From NCBI GenBank assembly GCA_004297165.1, contig SCUJ01000006.1:1426464-1490463 (forward strand): DNA of 64,000 nt. Direction: 5' to 3'. Of the stretch, positions 17,475 through 27,219 are shown in pieces. The notes under the pieces were generated by a model. The model ran no database searches, had not been told where the DNA came from, and saw only the letters and a program-made list of their open reading frames with translations. Origin of the DNA: Gammaproteobacteria bacterium (lineage in GTDB: Bacteria > Pseudomonadota > Gammaproteobacteria > Eutrophobiales > Eutrophobiaceae). The translations under genes were made by a program, and so were the position numbers. Every line of letters begins with the position of its first letter. Position 1 is the stretch's first letter.

Positions 17475-18983
17475 TCACTTCACCCCGCCAGTGAATCTCT
17501 TGATGGCCCCGCTCGACAGCAACAGCAGGATGCCCGCGCCGACAGCCATCGAAATGATCTGTAAGTACAGACCCGGCATCTCCGCCAGATTATCCGGATG
17601 AAAGCGTCCCGCCAGCAGCCCCGCAATGATGTCGCCCAGTGCGCTGCCCAGAAACCAGATGCCCATCATCTGACTGACGAAGCGCTTTGGGGCCAGGCTG
17701 CTGACGGCGCTGAGACCCACGGGACTCAGGCACAGCTCGCCCGTGGTGTGCAGGAGATAGGTAATGATGAGCCAGGTCGGCAGGACGTTCTCACCTTTCA
17801 CGACATAGTGCGACGCGAAATACATCACCAGGAAGCCGAGCCCGATCTGCATCAACCCCAGTCCGAACTTGGCGGGCGCGCTGGGATCAAGATTACGCCG
17901 GCCCAGGTTCACCCACAGGGCCGCGAAGAACGGCGACAGGATCAAGATGAAGAGCGGGTTGAGGCTCTGAAACCAGCCCGTGGGAATCTCGAAGCCGAAC
18001 ACGATTCGGTCCGTATAACGCTCCGCGAAGAGATTGAGCGAGGAACCGGCCTGTTCGAAACCGGACCAGAAGACCGCCTCGGCGATCACGAGGATGACGA
18101 TGACGATTACACAGTGGCGTTCGCGCGTATCGAGCGCGCCGAAGGCGAACACGTAGGCGAAATAGAGGGTGGCGATCGCCGCGATGATCCAGGTGGTGGC
18201 GTGGGCGAAACCGATCGGGTTGAAACCGATGACATCGTTCAGGATCAGCAGGAATATCCCGACCACCAGACTGACGCCGACGCCCACCGCCTGCCAGCCG
18301 TAGCGCGGGGCCGCCTTGGTCTTGCCGTTCGGGCGCAGATGATCCGGGAAACGCCCCGCATCGCCGAGATGTTTGCGCGTCAGCCTGAACTGAATCAGAC
18401 CGCACAACATGCCTACGCCGGCGGCGGCAAAGCCGTAATGCCAGCCGAAACTTTCGCTCTCGCCCAGGGTGCTGCAGATCAGCGGGCCGATCATCGCCCC
18501 CAGATTGATGCCCATGTAGAAGATCGTGAACCCGGCCGTGCGCGCGGACGATCCTTCCGGATACAATTCGCCGACGATGCTGCTGATATTGGGTTTAAGG
18601 AGCCCGGTGCCCAGCACCACCAGCATCAGACCGATGGGGAAACTGAAGGTCGCGGGGATGGCCAGGGTGAAATGGCCCAGCATGATGACGATCCCGCCGC
18701 ACCAGACTGATCGCTGCGCGCCAAGGAGTCGATCCGCGATCCAGCCGCCCGGCAGCGCCACCACATACACGGCGGCGGTGTAGATGCCATAGATGGCCGT
18801 GGCGGTGACGTCGTCGAGTTCCAGGCCGCCCGCGGCGAGCGGCGCCGTCATGAACAACACCAGCAGGGCGCGCATGCCGTAATAACTGAACCGTTCCCAC
18901 ATCTCGGTGAAGAACAGGGTATAGAGCCCGCGGGGATGGGAAAATAGGCCTGTGTTCAGCTCACTGGCGGTAGGGCTGTGCAT
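17475..18983 (-). CDS. POT-family proton-coupled di/tripeptide transporter
   Basis: 502 residues, about 12-14 transmembrane helices. Family signatures are FFTEMWERFSYYGMRALLVLFM (E-x-x-E-R-F-x-Y-Y-G, the proton/substrate motif), the PTR2 block FTIFYMGINLGAMIGPLICSTLGE and the late GELCLSPVGLSAVSSLAPKR. It imports di- and tripeptides across the inner membrane with protons. An N-terminal extension to 19040 would overlap the preceding gene; the ATG at 18981-18983 has GGGGGAGG about ten bases upstream and starts 25 bp after the sulfotransferase stop. It sits between a TPR-sulfotransferase and an M2 peptidase. Confidence 0.92.
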   Translation of the reverse strand: MHSPTASELNTGLFSHPRGLYTLFFTEMWERFSYYGMRALLVLFMTAPLAAGGLELDDVTATAIYGIYTAAVYVVALPGGWIADRLLGAQRSVWCGGIVIMLGHFTLAIPATFSFPIGLMLVVLGTGLLKPNISSIVGELYPEGSSARTAGFTIFYMGINLGAMIGPLICSTLGESESFGWHYGFAAAGVGMLCGLIQFRLTRKHLGDAGRFPDHLRPNGKTKAAPRYGWQAVGVGVSLVVGIFLLILNDVIGFNPIGFAHATTWIIAAIATLYFAYVFAFGALDTRERHCVIVIVILVIAEAVFWSGFEQAGSSLNLFAERYTDRIVFGFEIPTGWFQSLNPLFILILSPFFAALWVNLGRRNLDPSAPAKFGLGLMQIGLGFLVMYFASHYVVKGENVLPTWLIITYLLHTTGELCLSPVGLSAVSSLAPKRFVSQMMGIWFLGSALGDIIAGLLAGRFHPDNLAEMPGLYLQIISMAVGAGILLLLSSGAIKRFTGGVK

Positions 18984-19008
18984 GGATTTGAATCCTCCCC
19001 CTCGTAAT

Positions 19009-21345
19009 TCAATCTTTTTCGAGTTGCGCCCTGAGGGCATCGATATCTGTGGCGTAATTACGCCAACGGCCGCTGGAATCCCGGTGCAGTCCCTCCCGCA
19101 CCTGCCAGACGCTTGCGGTCTTCACCAGATTATCCGCGGCCGTAAATCCGAGACAGGCGGCATTCCATTCGAGGCCCAGAAAATCCAGGAGGCGTCTCAG
19201 TACTGGCTCAGGATCGACCACCAGCGCGTCATAGTCGACCGTGAATATATCCTTTCCAAAACAGCTCTGCCAGTGCGCCATCAGCGCAGCATGTTGCCGG
19301 TAATAATGCGCGGTATCGCCAAGATCAGTTGCATAGTTCAGATTGCCGCCGAGCTGCTGGAAGTATATCGACAAGCAGTTGTCCAGCGGATTGCGCCGGG
19401 TGTAAATGATCCGCGTCTGGGGAAACATGGCCTTGATAACCCCGAGAAACAGGAAGTTGTCCGGGCGCTTGTCCGTTACCACATGCGCCCCGGGAAATAA
19501 TTCATGCAACGCGGCCAGATACTCGCTCCCCATGACAGTGAGAGACTGGCTGGAGACCTCCGTAGCCGCCTCCGGGAAAGGAGACAGTCTTTGCGTTATC
19601 AGCCAGGGCAGGATGTCCAGTTCGCCGCCTGGGGTAATCTCGGGATGCCCGGCAAGGACCTGCTCAATCAGGGTGGAGCCGGAACGGAACATCCCGCAGA
19701 TGAATACCGGGGTCGCCTTCGAATCCGTTTTATTCCTTTCGATCCAAGCGGCATTAAACAATTCGATCAAGCGGCTGAGGGCCTGTTCCGTAATCTCGCG
19801 CCTATAAGGGGGCCGTAGTGTACGGCCGATACGGTTCGCCTCCCGGTAGGCCGCGAAGGCCTCCGTGTAGAGTCCCTGATCATCCATTGCCTTGCCCAGG
19901 GCAAAATGGAGACCTTCCCTGGCTGTCGGGTCGGTCTCTTCCGCGATCGCACGATGCAGCGCTCTCAGAAGATCGGTGTGTTTGGGAGTGATGCGCTGGG
20001 CGTGGGCAAGTCGCGTCAGCGCCTCCCGATATCCAGGATCGATCTTCAGGATTCGGCGATACAGGTCCATGGCCTCGTCACGCCTGCCTGCCTCCTCGAA
20101 CAGTCCGGCTAGATTAAACACTGCGGGGATGTATTCGCTATTTTCCTCGAGGGCGCGTCTATACATCGCCTCTGCCTGACTGGCCTGGCGCATGTCCGAG
20201 TACAACACACCCAGATTGGAATAGACCACTTCGGCTTGATCGATACCGAGCTTAAGCGCCTGTTCGTAGGCCACTCGTGCGTCCGCAAAACGCCTCTGTT
20301 TCTTGCAGAGTAAGGCCAGATTAAACCAGGCCGCCGCGCAGTCCGGCCGCAGATCCAGGAGGCGCCGGTAATGTGTGATAGCCTCATACACGCGTCCCAT
20401 ACCTTCCAGCAAGGCGGCGAGACGGCTGAAGTAATACAGGCTGTCGGGGACTTCATGGGTAAGCGCTACGAGCGCAGACACGGCGTCCTGCGGTCGGCGC
20501 GTCGCCAGATACGATTCCAGCAACGAGCGCAGTTCGGCCTCCCGGCTGGCATCCGGTTGTCTCTTTGCCTCCGCGGCAGTCAGTAATTGTCTAAGCTCGG
20601 GAGATTCCGGATCGCGCGCCAGGGCCTCGCGATAGGCCTCGATCGCGGGATCGAACTCCCCTGTATCCATAAGCGCATTGCCAAGATTCTGATAAAGCTC
20701 CGGACGTTTAAGCCCGAGTTGCAGCGCCGTTCGATAGTGCTTAATCGCTTCTGCCGATTGCCCGGTGAGCCGCAGACAGACGCCCAGATTGTGATGCGCG
20801 GCGGCGTAATCCGGCCTCGCTTCGATGGCCTTTTGCAGATAGGGGATAGCCTTTCCAGGCAAATCCTGCCGTTTCCAGGTATTGGCGAGTCCCAGCCATG
20901 CAGCGGCATCGCCTGAGTCGATCTCCAGACAACGTTTGAACGCCGCCTGTGCCGGGGCGAAATTCCGCATCCGCAACTGACCTAAACCGATATTTCTCCA
21001 GGCGAGGGAGAAGCGCGGCTCAATGGTCACGGCCTGCCGAAATCTTTCCATAGCCTCGGCAAACCTCCCCAACTGCTCCAGGGCGATGCCGAGATTATTG
21101 GCGACTTCGGCCTGTTGCGGAAAACGGCGCAGGGATTCCTGCAGGTATGCGATGGCGGTCTCGTACTCGCCCTGCTGGGAATGCAGGAGGCCGAGGAGTT
21201 GCAACGCGGTCGGGTTCGCCGGATCCCTGGCCAGATACTCCCGGTAGCGGGGGGCCGCCGCGTCCAGATCCCCGGCCTTGTGGGCCGCGACGGCCTCCTT
21301 CAGGTCCGCAGAAAGACTGGAATTATCAGGCCCGCTTGTTTGCAT
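19009..21345 (-). CDS. TPR-repeat sulfotransferase family protein
   Basis: 778 residues. Residues ~15-500 are 12 or more TPR units (for example AAPRYREYLARDPANPTALQLL). Residues ~540-778 are a sulfotransferase domain: the 5'-phosphosulfate loop VFICGMFRSGSTLIEQVLAG with GMFRSGST, and the 3'-phosphate motif IIYTRRNPLDNCLSIYF. Such domains move sulfate from PAPS to hydroxyl or tyrosine acceptors; TPRs probably recruit a protein or peptide partner. No signal peptide is visible, so it should be cytosolic. The ATG follows directly after the T-tract of a terminator from the TonB-receptor gene, and no separate Shine-Dalgarno sequence is visible. POT follows 25 bp downstream. Confidence 0.88.
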   Translation of the reverse strand: MQTSGPDNSSLSADLKEAVAAHKAGDLDAAAPRYREYLARDPANPTALQLLGLLHSQQGEYETAIAYLQESLRRFPQQAEVANNLGIALEQLGRFAEAMERFRQAVTIEPRFSLAWRNIGLGQLRMRNFAPAQAAFKRCLEIDSGDAAAWLGLANTWKRQDLPGKAIPYLQKAIEARPDYAAAHHNLGVCLRLTGQSAEAIKHYRTALQLGLKRPELYQNLGNALMDTGEFDPAIEAYREALARDPESPELRQLLTAAEAKRQPDASREAELRSLLESYLATRRPQDAVSALVALTHEVPDSLYYFSRLAALLEGMGRVYEAITHYRRLLDLRPDCAAAWFNLALLCKKQRRFADARVAYEQALKLGIDQAEVVYSNLGVLYSDMRQASQAEAMYRRALEENSEYIPAVFNLAGLFEEAGRRDEAMDLYRRILKIDPGYREALTRLAHAQRITPKHTDLLRALHRAIAEETDPTAREGLHFALGKAMDDQGLYTEAFAAYREANRIGRTLRPPYRREITEQALSRLIELFNAAWIERNKTDSKATPVFICGMFRSGSTLIEQVLAGHPEITPGGELDILPWLITQRLSPFPEAATEVSSQSLTVMGSEYLAALHELFPGAHVVTDKRPDNFLFLGVIKAMFPQTRIIYTRRNPLDNCLSIYFQQLGGNLNYATDLGDTAHYYRQHAALMAHWQSCFGKDIFTVDYDALVVDPEPVLRRLLDFLGLEWNAACLGFTAADNLVKTASVWQVREGLHRDSSGRWRNYATDIDALRAQLEKD

Positions 21346-21376
21346 AAAAAAAGACGGCGGGGTTGCCCCCGCCGTC
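21346..21376 (-). terminator. Rho-independent terminator of the TonB-receptor gene
   Basis: Read on the minus strand: a ten-base stem GACGGCGGGG / CCCCGCCGTC with a four-base loop, followed by seven Ts. It lies 23 bp after the receptor stop and its T-tract abuts the ATG of the next gene at 21345. Either the downstream gene depends on read-through, or its transcript begins inside this element. Confidence 0.9.
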
Positions 21377-21399
21377 TCGTCAGCTTGCCGCCACCGGCG

Positions 21400-24288
21400 C
21401 TAGAACTTCTGGGATACCGCGAAGAAGAAGTAGCGTCCCATGGAATCCCATAGACCAGGCACGGTGTTGCCATTGCCGTAGGTCGCGATGTTGTTGAAGT
21501 AGCCGCTGACCGGCGGGTCGTTGTCCAGCACATTGGTCACGCCCATGCTCAGCGTGGTCTCCCCGAAACCAATGAACGTGGGGGTGTACTCCGCCGTCAT
21601 ATCGAGGTAATGCTGTTCGTCCGCATCGAAACGGCTGCCTGCAGTACGGAATTCCTCGACGCCGTCGATGAATCTCCAACTGAGAGTCGCGTTCACGTTC
21701 CAAGGGGTATGCCAGGTGCCGGTAATGATATGTTTCCATTCAGGCGTTGGACGGCCGCAGACGCCGGCATAGGTCCCCGCGCATTCGTCGATCGTAGCCC
21801 CCGGAGAGAGCTGTTGATCTGCAGCCTCCACCAAGGTGCCCCGCAGGTTGACATCCACGTCGCCATACTGGCCCACATCGAAGCCATAACCCGCGAAGAA
21901 ATCGAAGCCCGAGACCTTGTAGAAACCGATGTTGATGTTGGTCGCCACGACATGTGGGGCGGTCGCGCTGCTGCCGATCCAGAGGTTACCATTGGTGGTT
22001 CCGCGATTCACCAGATCGCAGTAAGCGGCATCTCCAGTAAGGCCGCATTGGGTAACCACGAACTCAGGATCCAGTGTATCGATCGCGTCCTCAATATCGA
22101 TGCTCCAGTAGTCGACGCTGAAGGTCAGGCCGGGGACCTGTTCCGGAGTTATAACCGCGCCGACCGTGAAGCTGCTGGACGACTCGGCATCAAGGTCCGG
22201 ATTGCCGCCGGCGATCTGATTGTATTGACCGGCCGGGCTTAGCGGGACACTGCCGTACTGGGCGGCAGTCACCCCGGAGTTTGCGCACTGTGCCGCTGTT
22301 TGCGTGGGGGCCGCCCCGGCGCACGGATCGGTGCCGCTCCAGAGCCCCAGGTTTCGGGGTTCGAACAGCTCGCGGATGTTGGCATAACGTGAGGCCTGGT
22401 TATAACCACCGCGCAGCTTATAGCCCGTACGCGGGGTCCATTCGCCCAGGACCTTGTAGGTATCGGTGGAGACCCCGCCGCTGTAATCGGAATAGCGATA
22501 GCCAATCTCGGCGGTCAGCGACTCGATCCATTCCCGGCCCTGAACCAACGGGATCCTCGTCTCGAGGAAGAACTCGGCCACATCGATGCCGCCTTCGACA
22601 GCCGCAGTCGGACCGCCCTGACCGGCGCCATCGCCACTCTGGTAACCCTGGTCCGGATTGAAGTCCATGTGTTCGTCGCGGTACTCGCCGCCGAGCACCA
22701 CCTGCACGCCGTCCTGGGCCATCGGGCTTACAATCCCGTGACTGGTCAGGTCGCCAGTGACGTAGGCCACATATTGATCCTGGCTGAGTTCGCCGTCTGA
22801 GAACAGGGGCAGGGTCAGGTAATCGATGGCCGCCTGGGTAACTCCACCCGTCTCGAAGACATTCCAAGGGACGCAGGTAGGATCGCTGCCATCGACCACC
22901 GATTGACAGGTCGGCACGCCGGTGACATCGACCACATCCAGGGCCCGGATGATACGGGTGGTAGACAAGTCATTCTGATAAACCTCGCTCAGCAGCGTCC
23001 GGGAGAAGTTGACGAAGGCATCGTAACTCCACGCATCATTGATCGCGCCTTCCACACCCGTCAGTACACGGTAGGAAGTATGCCGTATGTCATCGAACCT
23101 CGGGCCGCCCTCCACGTTGCGCCGCCCGATATAAAGTGGAACGACATCGGTCGGAGCCGTACAGCCAATCGCCGCAAACTGCTGGGCTGATAGGAAGGCG
23201 TTACTGCAATTCAAGGTCGAAGTAACAAAAAATGCCCCGGATGGAGCAATCTGCGCATCGGTCTGGTCGTCCATGAACTGGAATTCCGCATACACATTGG
23301 CGTGTTCGTTGATCTCGTAGTGTCCGAACAGCCCCGCGGTGTAGCGCTCATCCGGCCGCTGGAAGAAATTCAGCGGGCCATAGTTGTAATAACTGTAATC
23401 CCAGGGTACGAACTGATCCCCGGACACTGTAAAGTAGAAGGTGCCGTTGAAAGGAGTAAAGAGTCCGGTGGGCAGAGTCGCGGAACCTGCGCAGGTATTA
23501 CCTCCGCTGGAGCTCAGTGCGCAGGCGCTAAAATCGCGTTCCGATTGTTTAATTGCGTTGATGCTTCTGTACCCAAGGTAGGCCGTGATATTACCCCGGC
23601 CATCGGCGCTGTTGACGCCCATGGTGATGTTGATGTTCTGGGTGTCACCGTCCCAAACGCTATCTGGCGCCTGCGTGAAACCATTAGCCGCGATCGCGGC
23701 CTGGACGGCGTCATCGCCTTGGTCATGCTGATAGGCGGAGTACTGATAATCCACCTGTACGCCCTCGAAATCCTTTTTCATGATGAAGTTGACCACGCCC
23801 GCCATGGCGTCCGAACCGTAGGTGGAGGAGGCCCCGCCAGTCAATACCTCGATGCGATCTATCAGTGCACCGGGTACTTGGTTGATATCGGGGGCAAGTT
23901 CATAGACATCGCCGAAACCCATGCGATGGCCATTGGTCAGGACCAGGGTCCGTTCTGAACTCAGGCCGCGGAGGTCGATGACGGCGGTGCCCGTGGCGCC
24001 GTTGGATTCATTGGCGGTCAATTCCGGGGTGATGGAGGGCAAATCATTCAGGAGGTCTTCCACACGGGTGATGCCGCGGGTCGCAATTTCTTCCGCCATG
24101 ACCGTGGTGACGGGGCTCGATGTGACGATATTGGCGTCGGTCGCGATGCGGGAGCCGGTGATGATGACCTCTTCGAGGTCCTGCTCCTGTGCCTGTACCA
24201 AGGCTGGGAGTGTTACTGCCGTTGCCGCCACGGTTGCTGTGGTCAGAGCCTGTTGTAATGCAAGTGACAAGGGTTTCCTCTCAAACAT
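21400..24288 (-). CDS. TonB-dependent outer-membrane receptor
   Basis: 962 residues. The signal peptide ends near ALVQAQEQ. A TonB-box-like segment EEVIITGSRI precedes the plug domain, with IDLRGLSSERTLVLTNGHRM and the GALIDRIEVLTGGASSTYGSDAMAG block typical of large receptors of the Caulobacter/Xanthomonas peptide- or carbohydrate-scavenging type. The rest is a 22-strand barrel ending in a terminal phenylalanine (FFAVSQKF), the Bam-recognition signature. AGGAGG precedes the ATG. The substrate is not readable from sequence; the neighbouring peptidase and di/tripeptide transporter make peptides the best guess. It is separated from the next gene by a strong terminator and flanked on both sides by TPR-sulfotransferases. 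Confidence 0.93.
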   Translation of the reverse strand: MFERKPLSLALQQALTTATVAATAVTLPALVQAQEQDLEEVIITGSRIATDANIVTSSPVTTVMAEEIATRGITRVEDLLNDLPSITPELTANESNGATGTAVIDLRGLSSERTLVLTNGHRMGFGDVYELAPDINQVPGALIDRIEVLTGGASSTYGSDAMAGVVNFIMKKDFEGVQVDYQYSAYQHDQGDDAVQAAIAANGFTQAPDSVWDGDTQNINITMGVNSADGRGNITAYLGYRSINAIKQSERDFSACALSSSGGNTCAGSATLPTGLFTPFNGTFYFTVSGDQFVPWDYSYYNYGPLNFFQRPDERYTAGLFGHYEINEHANVYAEFQFMDDQTDAQIAPSGAFFVTSTLNCSNAFLSAQQFAAIGCTAPTDVVPLYIGRRNVEGGPRFDDIRHTSYRVLTGVEGAINDAWSYDAFVNFSRTLLSEVYQNDLSTTRIIRALDVVDVTGVPTCQSVVDGSDPTCVPWNVFETGGVTQAAIDYLTLPLFSDGELSQDQYVAYVTGDLTSHGIVSPMAQDGVQVVLGGEYRDEHMDFNPDQGYQSGDGAGQGGPTAAVEGGIDVAEFFLETRIPLVQGREWIESLTAEIGYRYSDYSGGVSTDTYKVLGEWTPRTGYKLRGGYNQASRYANIRELFEPRNLGLWSGTDPCAGAAPTQTAAQCANSGVTAAQYGSVPLSPAGQYNQIAGGNPDLDAESSSSFTVGAVITPEQVPGLTFSVDYWSIDIEDAIDTLDPEFVVTQCGLTGDAAYCDLVNRGTTNGNLWIGSSATAPHVVATNINIGFYKVSGFDFFAGYGFDVGQYGDVDVNLRGTLVEAADQQLSPGATIDECAGTYAGVCGRPTPEWKHIITGTWHTPWNVNATLSWRFIDGVEEFRTAGSRFDADEQHYLDMTAEYTPTFIGFGETTLSMGVTNVLDNDPPVSGYFNNIATYGNGNTVPGLWDSMGRYFFFAVSQKF

Positions 24289-24567
24289 GCTGTCCTCCTA
24301 TCTCAACAGAGTTGTGTATAAGAGACGTATCCTGCTCGTCCGTTATTCTCTACTCCGCCATGGGTTAGTAAAGATCGATTATTAACGACATTCTTTCCGC
24401 ATGTACGCCCAAGTCCCGCACAGACCTTGGGTTCCCAATGCAGTTTATGTTGGCTGAGAGTATAGGGATAACGGCCATCGTTAGCAACCGACCGTTCGTG
24501 TGGCCTTGGCTTCCTGGCCAGGTTGTTGTACAAAAACGCCACTATTGTTTGAGTAAACGGACGTTGT

Positions 24568-25047
24568 TTATTTAATCCGTGTGACCCCCACCCGGCGGCC
24601 TGTCTCGACGACCTTGAGTTCATAGTAACCGAGGGGATTCCTGGATATCTCCACCTCGGGGTCTTCCAGCGAGGCAAAATATCGGCTGGGCACACGCTGA
24701 CCCCAGATCTGGCCATTGTCCAGGGTAAATGTCGTTTTGCCATCCCAGCCGCGAAAATGCCCGACGATTCGATGCCGGATGGGCTGTTTTTGCATTTCCC
24801 TGATTGTTTCATCGGTTTTGACGACCAGCTCCGAGTCATGGACAAGGAATTGCAGCAGCCAGCGATCAAGCCGCTCCAGTTCTTCAGGGTCAAGCTTATC
24901 CAGCCCGGATTGCTTGAATTCTTCAGCGCTCATCATGCGATTCAGACCCTTCCAGACAGAGGTATCCGATTCCTCACCGATTACAGCGCCCATTACGCCA
25001 AGCATAGCGATGAGTGCGATAAGTCGAATAAGTGGTTTACTCCCCAT
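24568..25047 (-). CDS. Secreted protein of unknown function
   Basis: 159 residues. A signal peptide covers about residues 1-24 (LIRLIALIAMLGVMGAVIGEE). The middle is acidic and helical (FKQSGLDKLDPEELERLDRWL). The C-terminal ~70 residues form a beta-rich region around HFRGWDGKTTFTLDNGQIWG, a pattern I have seen in small proteobacterial envelope proteins but cannot assign to a named family. The start at 25045-25047 is supported by AGAGGAGG seven bases upstream; an in-frame ATG at 25092 lacks this. It lies 45 bp after a TPR-sulfotransferase and 279 bp before the TonB receptor, so it may share a transcript with the former. Confidence 0.65.
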   Translation of the reverse strand: MGSKPLIRLIALIAMLGVMGAVIGEESDTSVWKGLNRMMSAEEFKQSGLDKLDPEELERLDRWLLQFLVHDSELVVKTDETIREMQKQPIRHRIVGHFRGWDGKTTFTLDNGQIWGQRVPSRYFASLEDPEVEISRNPLGYYELKVVETGRRVGVTRIK

Positions 25048-25092
25048 GCCTGCCTCCTCTCGAGTTTGTAACTTGTTCAATGTGTTAATCAT

Positions 25093-27105
25093 TCAGTATG
25101 GATAATCTTCAAGTTGCGATCCCAGCGCGCGCTTCAGGGGACCCAGCCAGGGCTCATAATGACGCCAATGCCCCAGCGCCTTTTTATAGATTGGCGAGCG
25201 AACCTGTTCGGAACTGGCCGTACTGACAGGGCGTTTGTTGTCATGAAAGGCAAGACACTCCGATTCAAAAGGCAGACCGCAATATTCGAGCAGACGGCGT
25301 ATCTCGTTCTCAGTATCCGCAACCAGCCTTTCATAAAAAATACGATGCACCCGCCCCGGCAACACGCTGTCGAAATGCGCCATCAACTCGACATAATTAC
25401 GGTAGTAACGACCGATGTGCTCAAGGTTGTAGCTGAAATTCTGACTGTGGGCGAAATGTTCCTTGAAGAGGGAGAAACCGCAGGCCATGGGATGCCGACG
25501 TACATCGATGATTCGGGCCTCGGGCAGGATAAGATGGATCAGTCCGATATGCGCGAAATTATTTGGCATTTTGTCGATGAAACGCGGCCTGCCTGACTTG
25601 CGCTGGATCCGGGTCTGCTCGATATAGGCCAGGCCGAGCTCGCGGAACGAATCCTGGCCAAGTTCCGCCAGGATCTCCGGATAACCGGGCGATTCCGCAC
25701 GTGGTCTCCACATATCCAGCGATTTGGCGATGGCGGCGATTTCTGGCAGTTCCATGGTGCCTTCCACCGTGCTATGACTGGCCAGGATCTGCTCCACAAG
25801 GGTCGAACCCGAACGGGGCAGACCGAGGATAAAGATCGGATCCGGCGCCGCATGACCGAAACGTGAGCGTTCTTTGAAAAACTCTGGCGTTAGCAGCGTT
25901 TGGGACCGTCTGATGTGTGCCTCCAGTTCTTCCGGATGGTAGGCCTTGTCCCGGCGACGCAGGGCATTGCCCTGCTCATAGTGATGGAAAGATTCAGCGA
26001 AGCGTCCACGGTCTTCCAGGGCCTTGCCGATGGCGAAATGAAAATGCAAACGATCATTCTCCGTAACGCCAGGGGCGTTGACCTGATCCAGCATGATTGC
26101 AAGATCCTGGTCACTCAATTGCAGCGTCTTGAGGTTGGCCAGGCTCCAATAAGGCTCACCGTAACATGGAGCGATTTGCATCGCCTTGCGGTAAGCCTCA
26201 ATGCACTCCTCGCGGCGTCCCACCGATTTCAACATATGTCCCAGACTGGTCCAGACTGTTGGTTGATCCGGTTGGTCCTGCAGTAAATCCGTACAGATGC
26301 GGATCGATTCATCATAATCGCGTTGCCGCACAAGTATTGCTGACTTCAGCTTGCGGACCTCGGGATTCCGCGGGTCATCCACGAGTAACTGCTTGGTTTG
26401 TGCGAGTGCCTCCACGGTCCGGTTCTGCCTGAGCAGCACCACGGCGTAATTGTGCCGAGCCCGCCGGTAACCGGGCGCGAGTTCCAGGCAGCGTTTAAGC
26501 AGAGCCTCCGCTTCGCGCATGTTGTCCCTGCGATCCGCGACATCGGCCAACAGGCTAATTGCAATGATGTCATTCGGTTGTGCCTCCAGATGATTCCGCA
26601 GGAGATTTTCCGCTTCGTCGATGCGTTTCTCCCGCAATGCAGTCGCCGGCCTGGTAAGGGCAGGGTCATGTGCGCCGTGGCGTGCGTATTCCAAGAAGGC
26701 CAGATTCGCGCCCACTCCATCGCCCGTGCTGATAAGTACGTCAGCCAAGGCCAGCCAGGCATCGCTGAAATCAGGTTTGGCGGCAACGGCGGCGCGCATC
26801 TCTGCTGCCGCCTCTGCCACCCTGCCGGTCTCTCGATAGGCCAATCCCAGTTGCAGATGCACCAGAGGCGCATCAGGGCAGGACCGGGATAACGGCTCAA
26901 GAATGGCTATCGCGCGGACTTGATCGCCCTGTAACCTAATGGCGATCCCTTGTAGCAGTTGGGTCAGTTGATGTCCCGGATTGATTAGCAGTAATTCGGC
27001 CGCCAGGGACTCTGCCTTCCGGGGGTCCACGGAAAGCTGCTGTTCGATCAGCGCGATCGCATTCACAGCGTGATCCGCTCCTTGAACTTGAGATTGTCGT
27101 TTCAA
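25093..27105 (-). CDS. TPR-repeat sulfotransferase family protein (second copy)
   Basis: 670 residues with about ten TPR units (residues ~10-390) and a C-terminal sulfotransferase domain (~420-670). The phosphosulfate loop is IFILGLPRSGSTLVEQILAS with GLPRSGST, and the 3'-phosphate motif is IIDVRRHPMACGFSLFKEHF. It has the same architecture as the gene at 19009-21345 but is clearly diverged, so it is not a recent duplicate. Expected to be cytosolic and PAPS-dependent; the acceptor is unknown. A divergent methyltransferase gene starts 114 bp upstream, so the intervening region likely holds promoters for both. Confidence 0.87.
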   Translation of the reverse strand: MKRQSQVQGADHAVNAIALIEQQLSVDPRKAESLAAELLLINPGHQLTQLLQGIAIRLQGDQVRAIAILEPLSRSCPDAPLVHLQLGLAYRETGRVAEAAAEMRAAVAAKPDFSDAWLALADVLISTGDGVGANLAFLEYARHGAHDPALTRPATALREKRIDEAENLLRNHLEAQPNDIIAISLLADVADRRDNMREAEALLKRCLELAPGYRRARHNYAVVLLRQNRTVEALAQTKQLLVDDPRNPEVRKLKSAILVRQRDYDESIRICTDLLQDQPDQPTVWTSLGHMLKSVGRREECIEAYRKAMQIAPCYGEPYWSLANLKTLQLSDQDLAIMLDQVNAPGVTENDRLHFHFAIGKALEDRGRFAESFHHYEQGNALRRRDKAYHPEELEAHIRRSQTLLTPEFFKERSRFGHAAPDPIFILGLPRSGSTLVEQILASHSTVEGTMELPEIAAIAKSLDMWRPRAESPGYPEILAELGQDSFRELGLAYIEQTRIQRKSGRPRFIDKMPNNFAHIGLIHLILPEARIIDVRRHPMACGFSLFKEHFAHSQNFSYNLEHIGRYYRNYVELMAHFDSVLPGRVHRIFYERLVADTENEIRRLLEYCGLPFESECLAFHDNKRPVSTASSEQVRSPIYKKALGHWRHYEPWLGPLKRALGSQLEDYPY

Positions 27106-27219
27106 TACATTACTCCTGAGTAAACAAATTGTACCTCAGCAATAGTTTATTCGTCTCCGAAAGGAGAACTCGAGTCTGGTGAAATATTTTTCCACACTCA
27201 TCCCGGTTATCATCTATAA

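Noticed and set aside
17598-18710. Plus-strand open frame opposite the POT transporter
   Set aside because: Antisense to a clear membrane transporter; charged, low-complexity translation without motifs.
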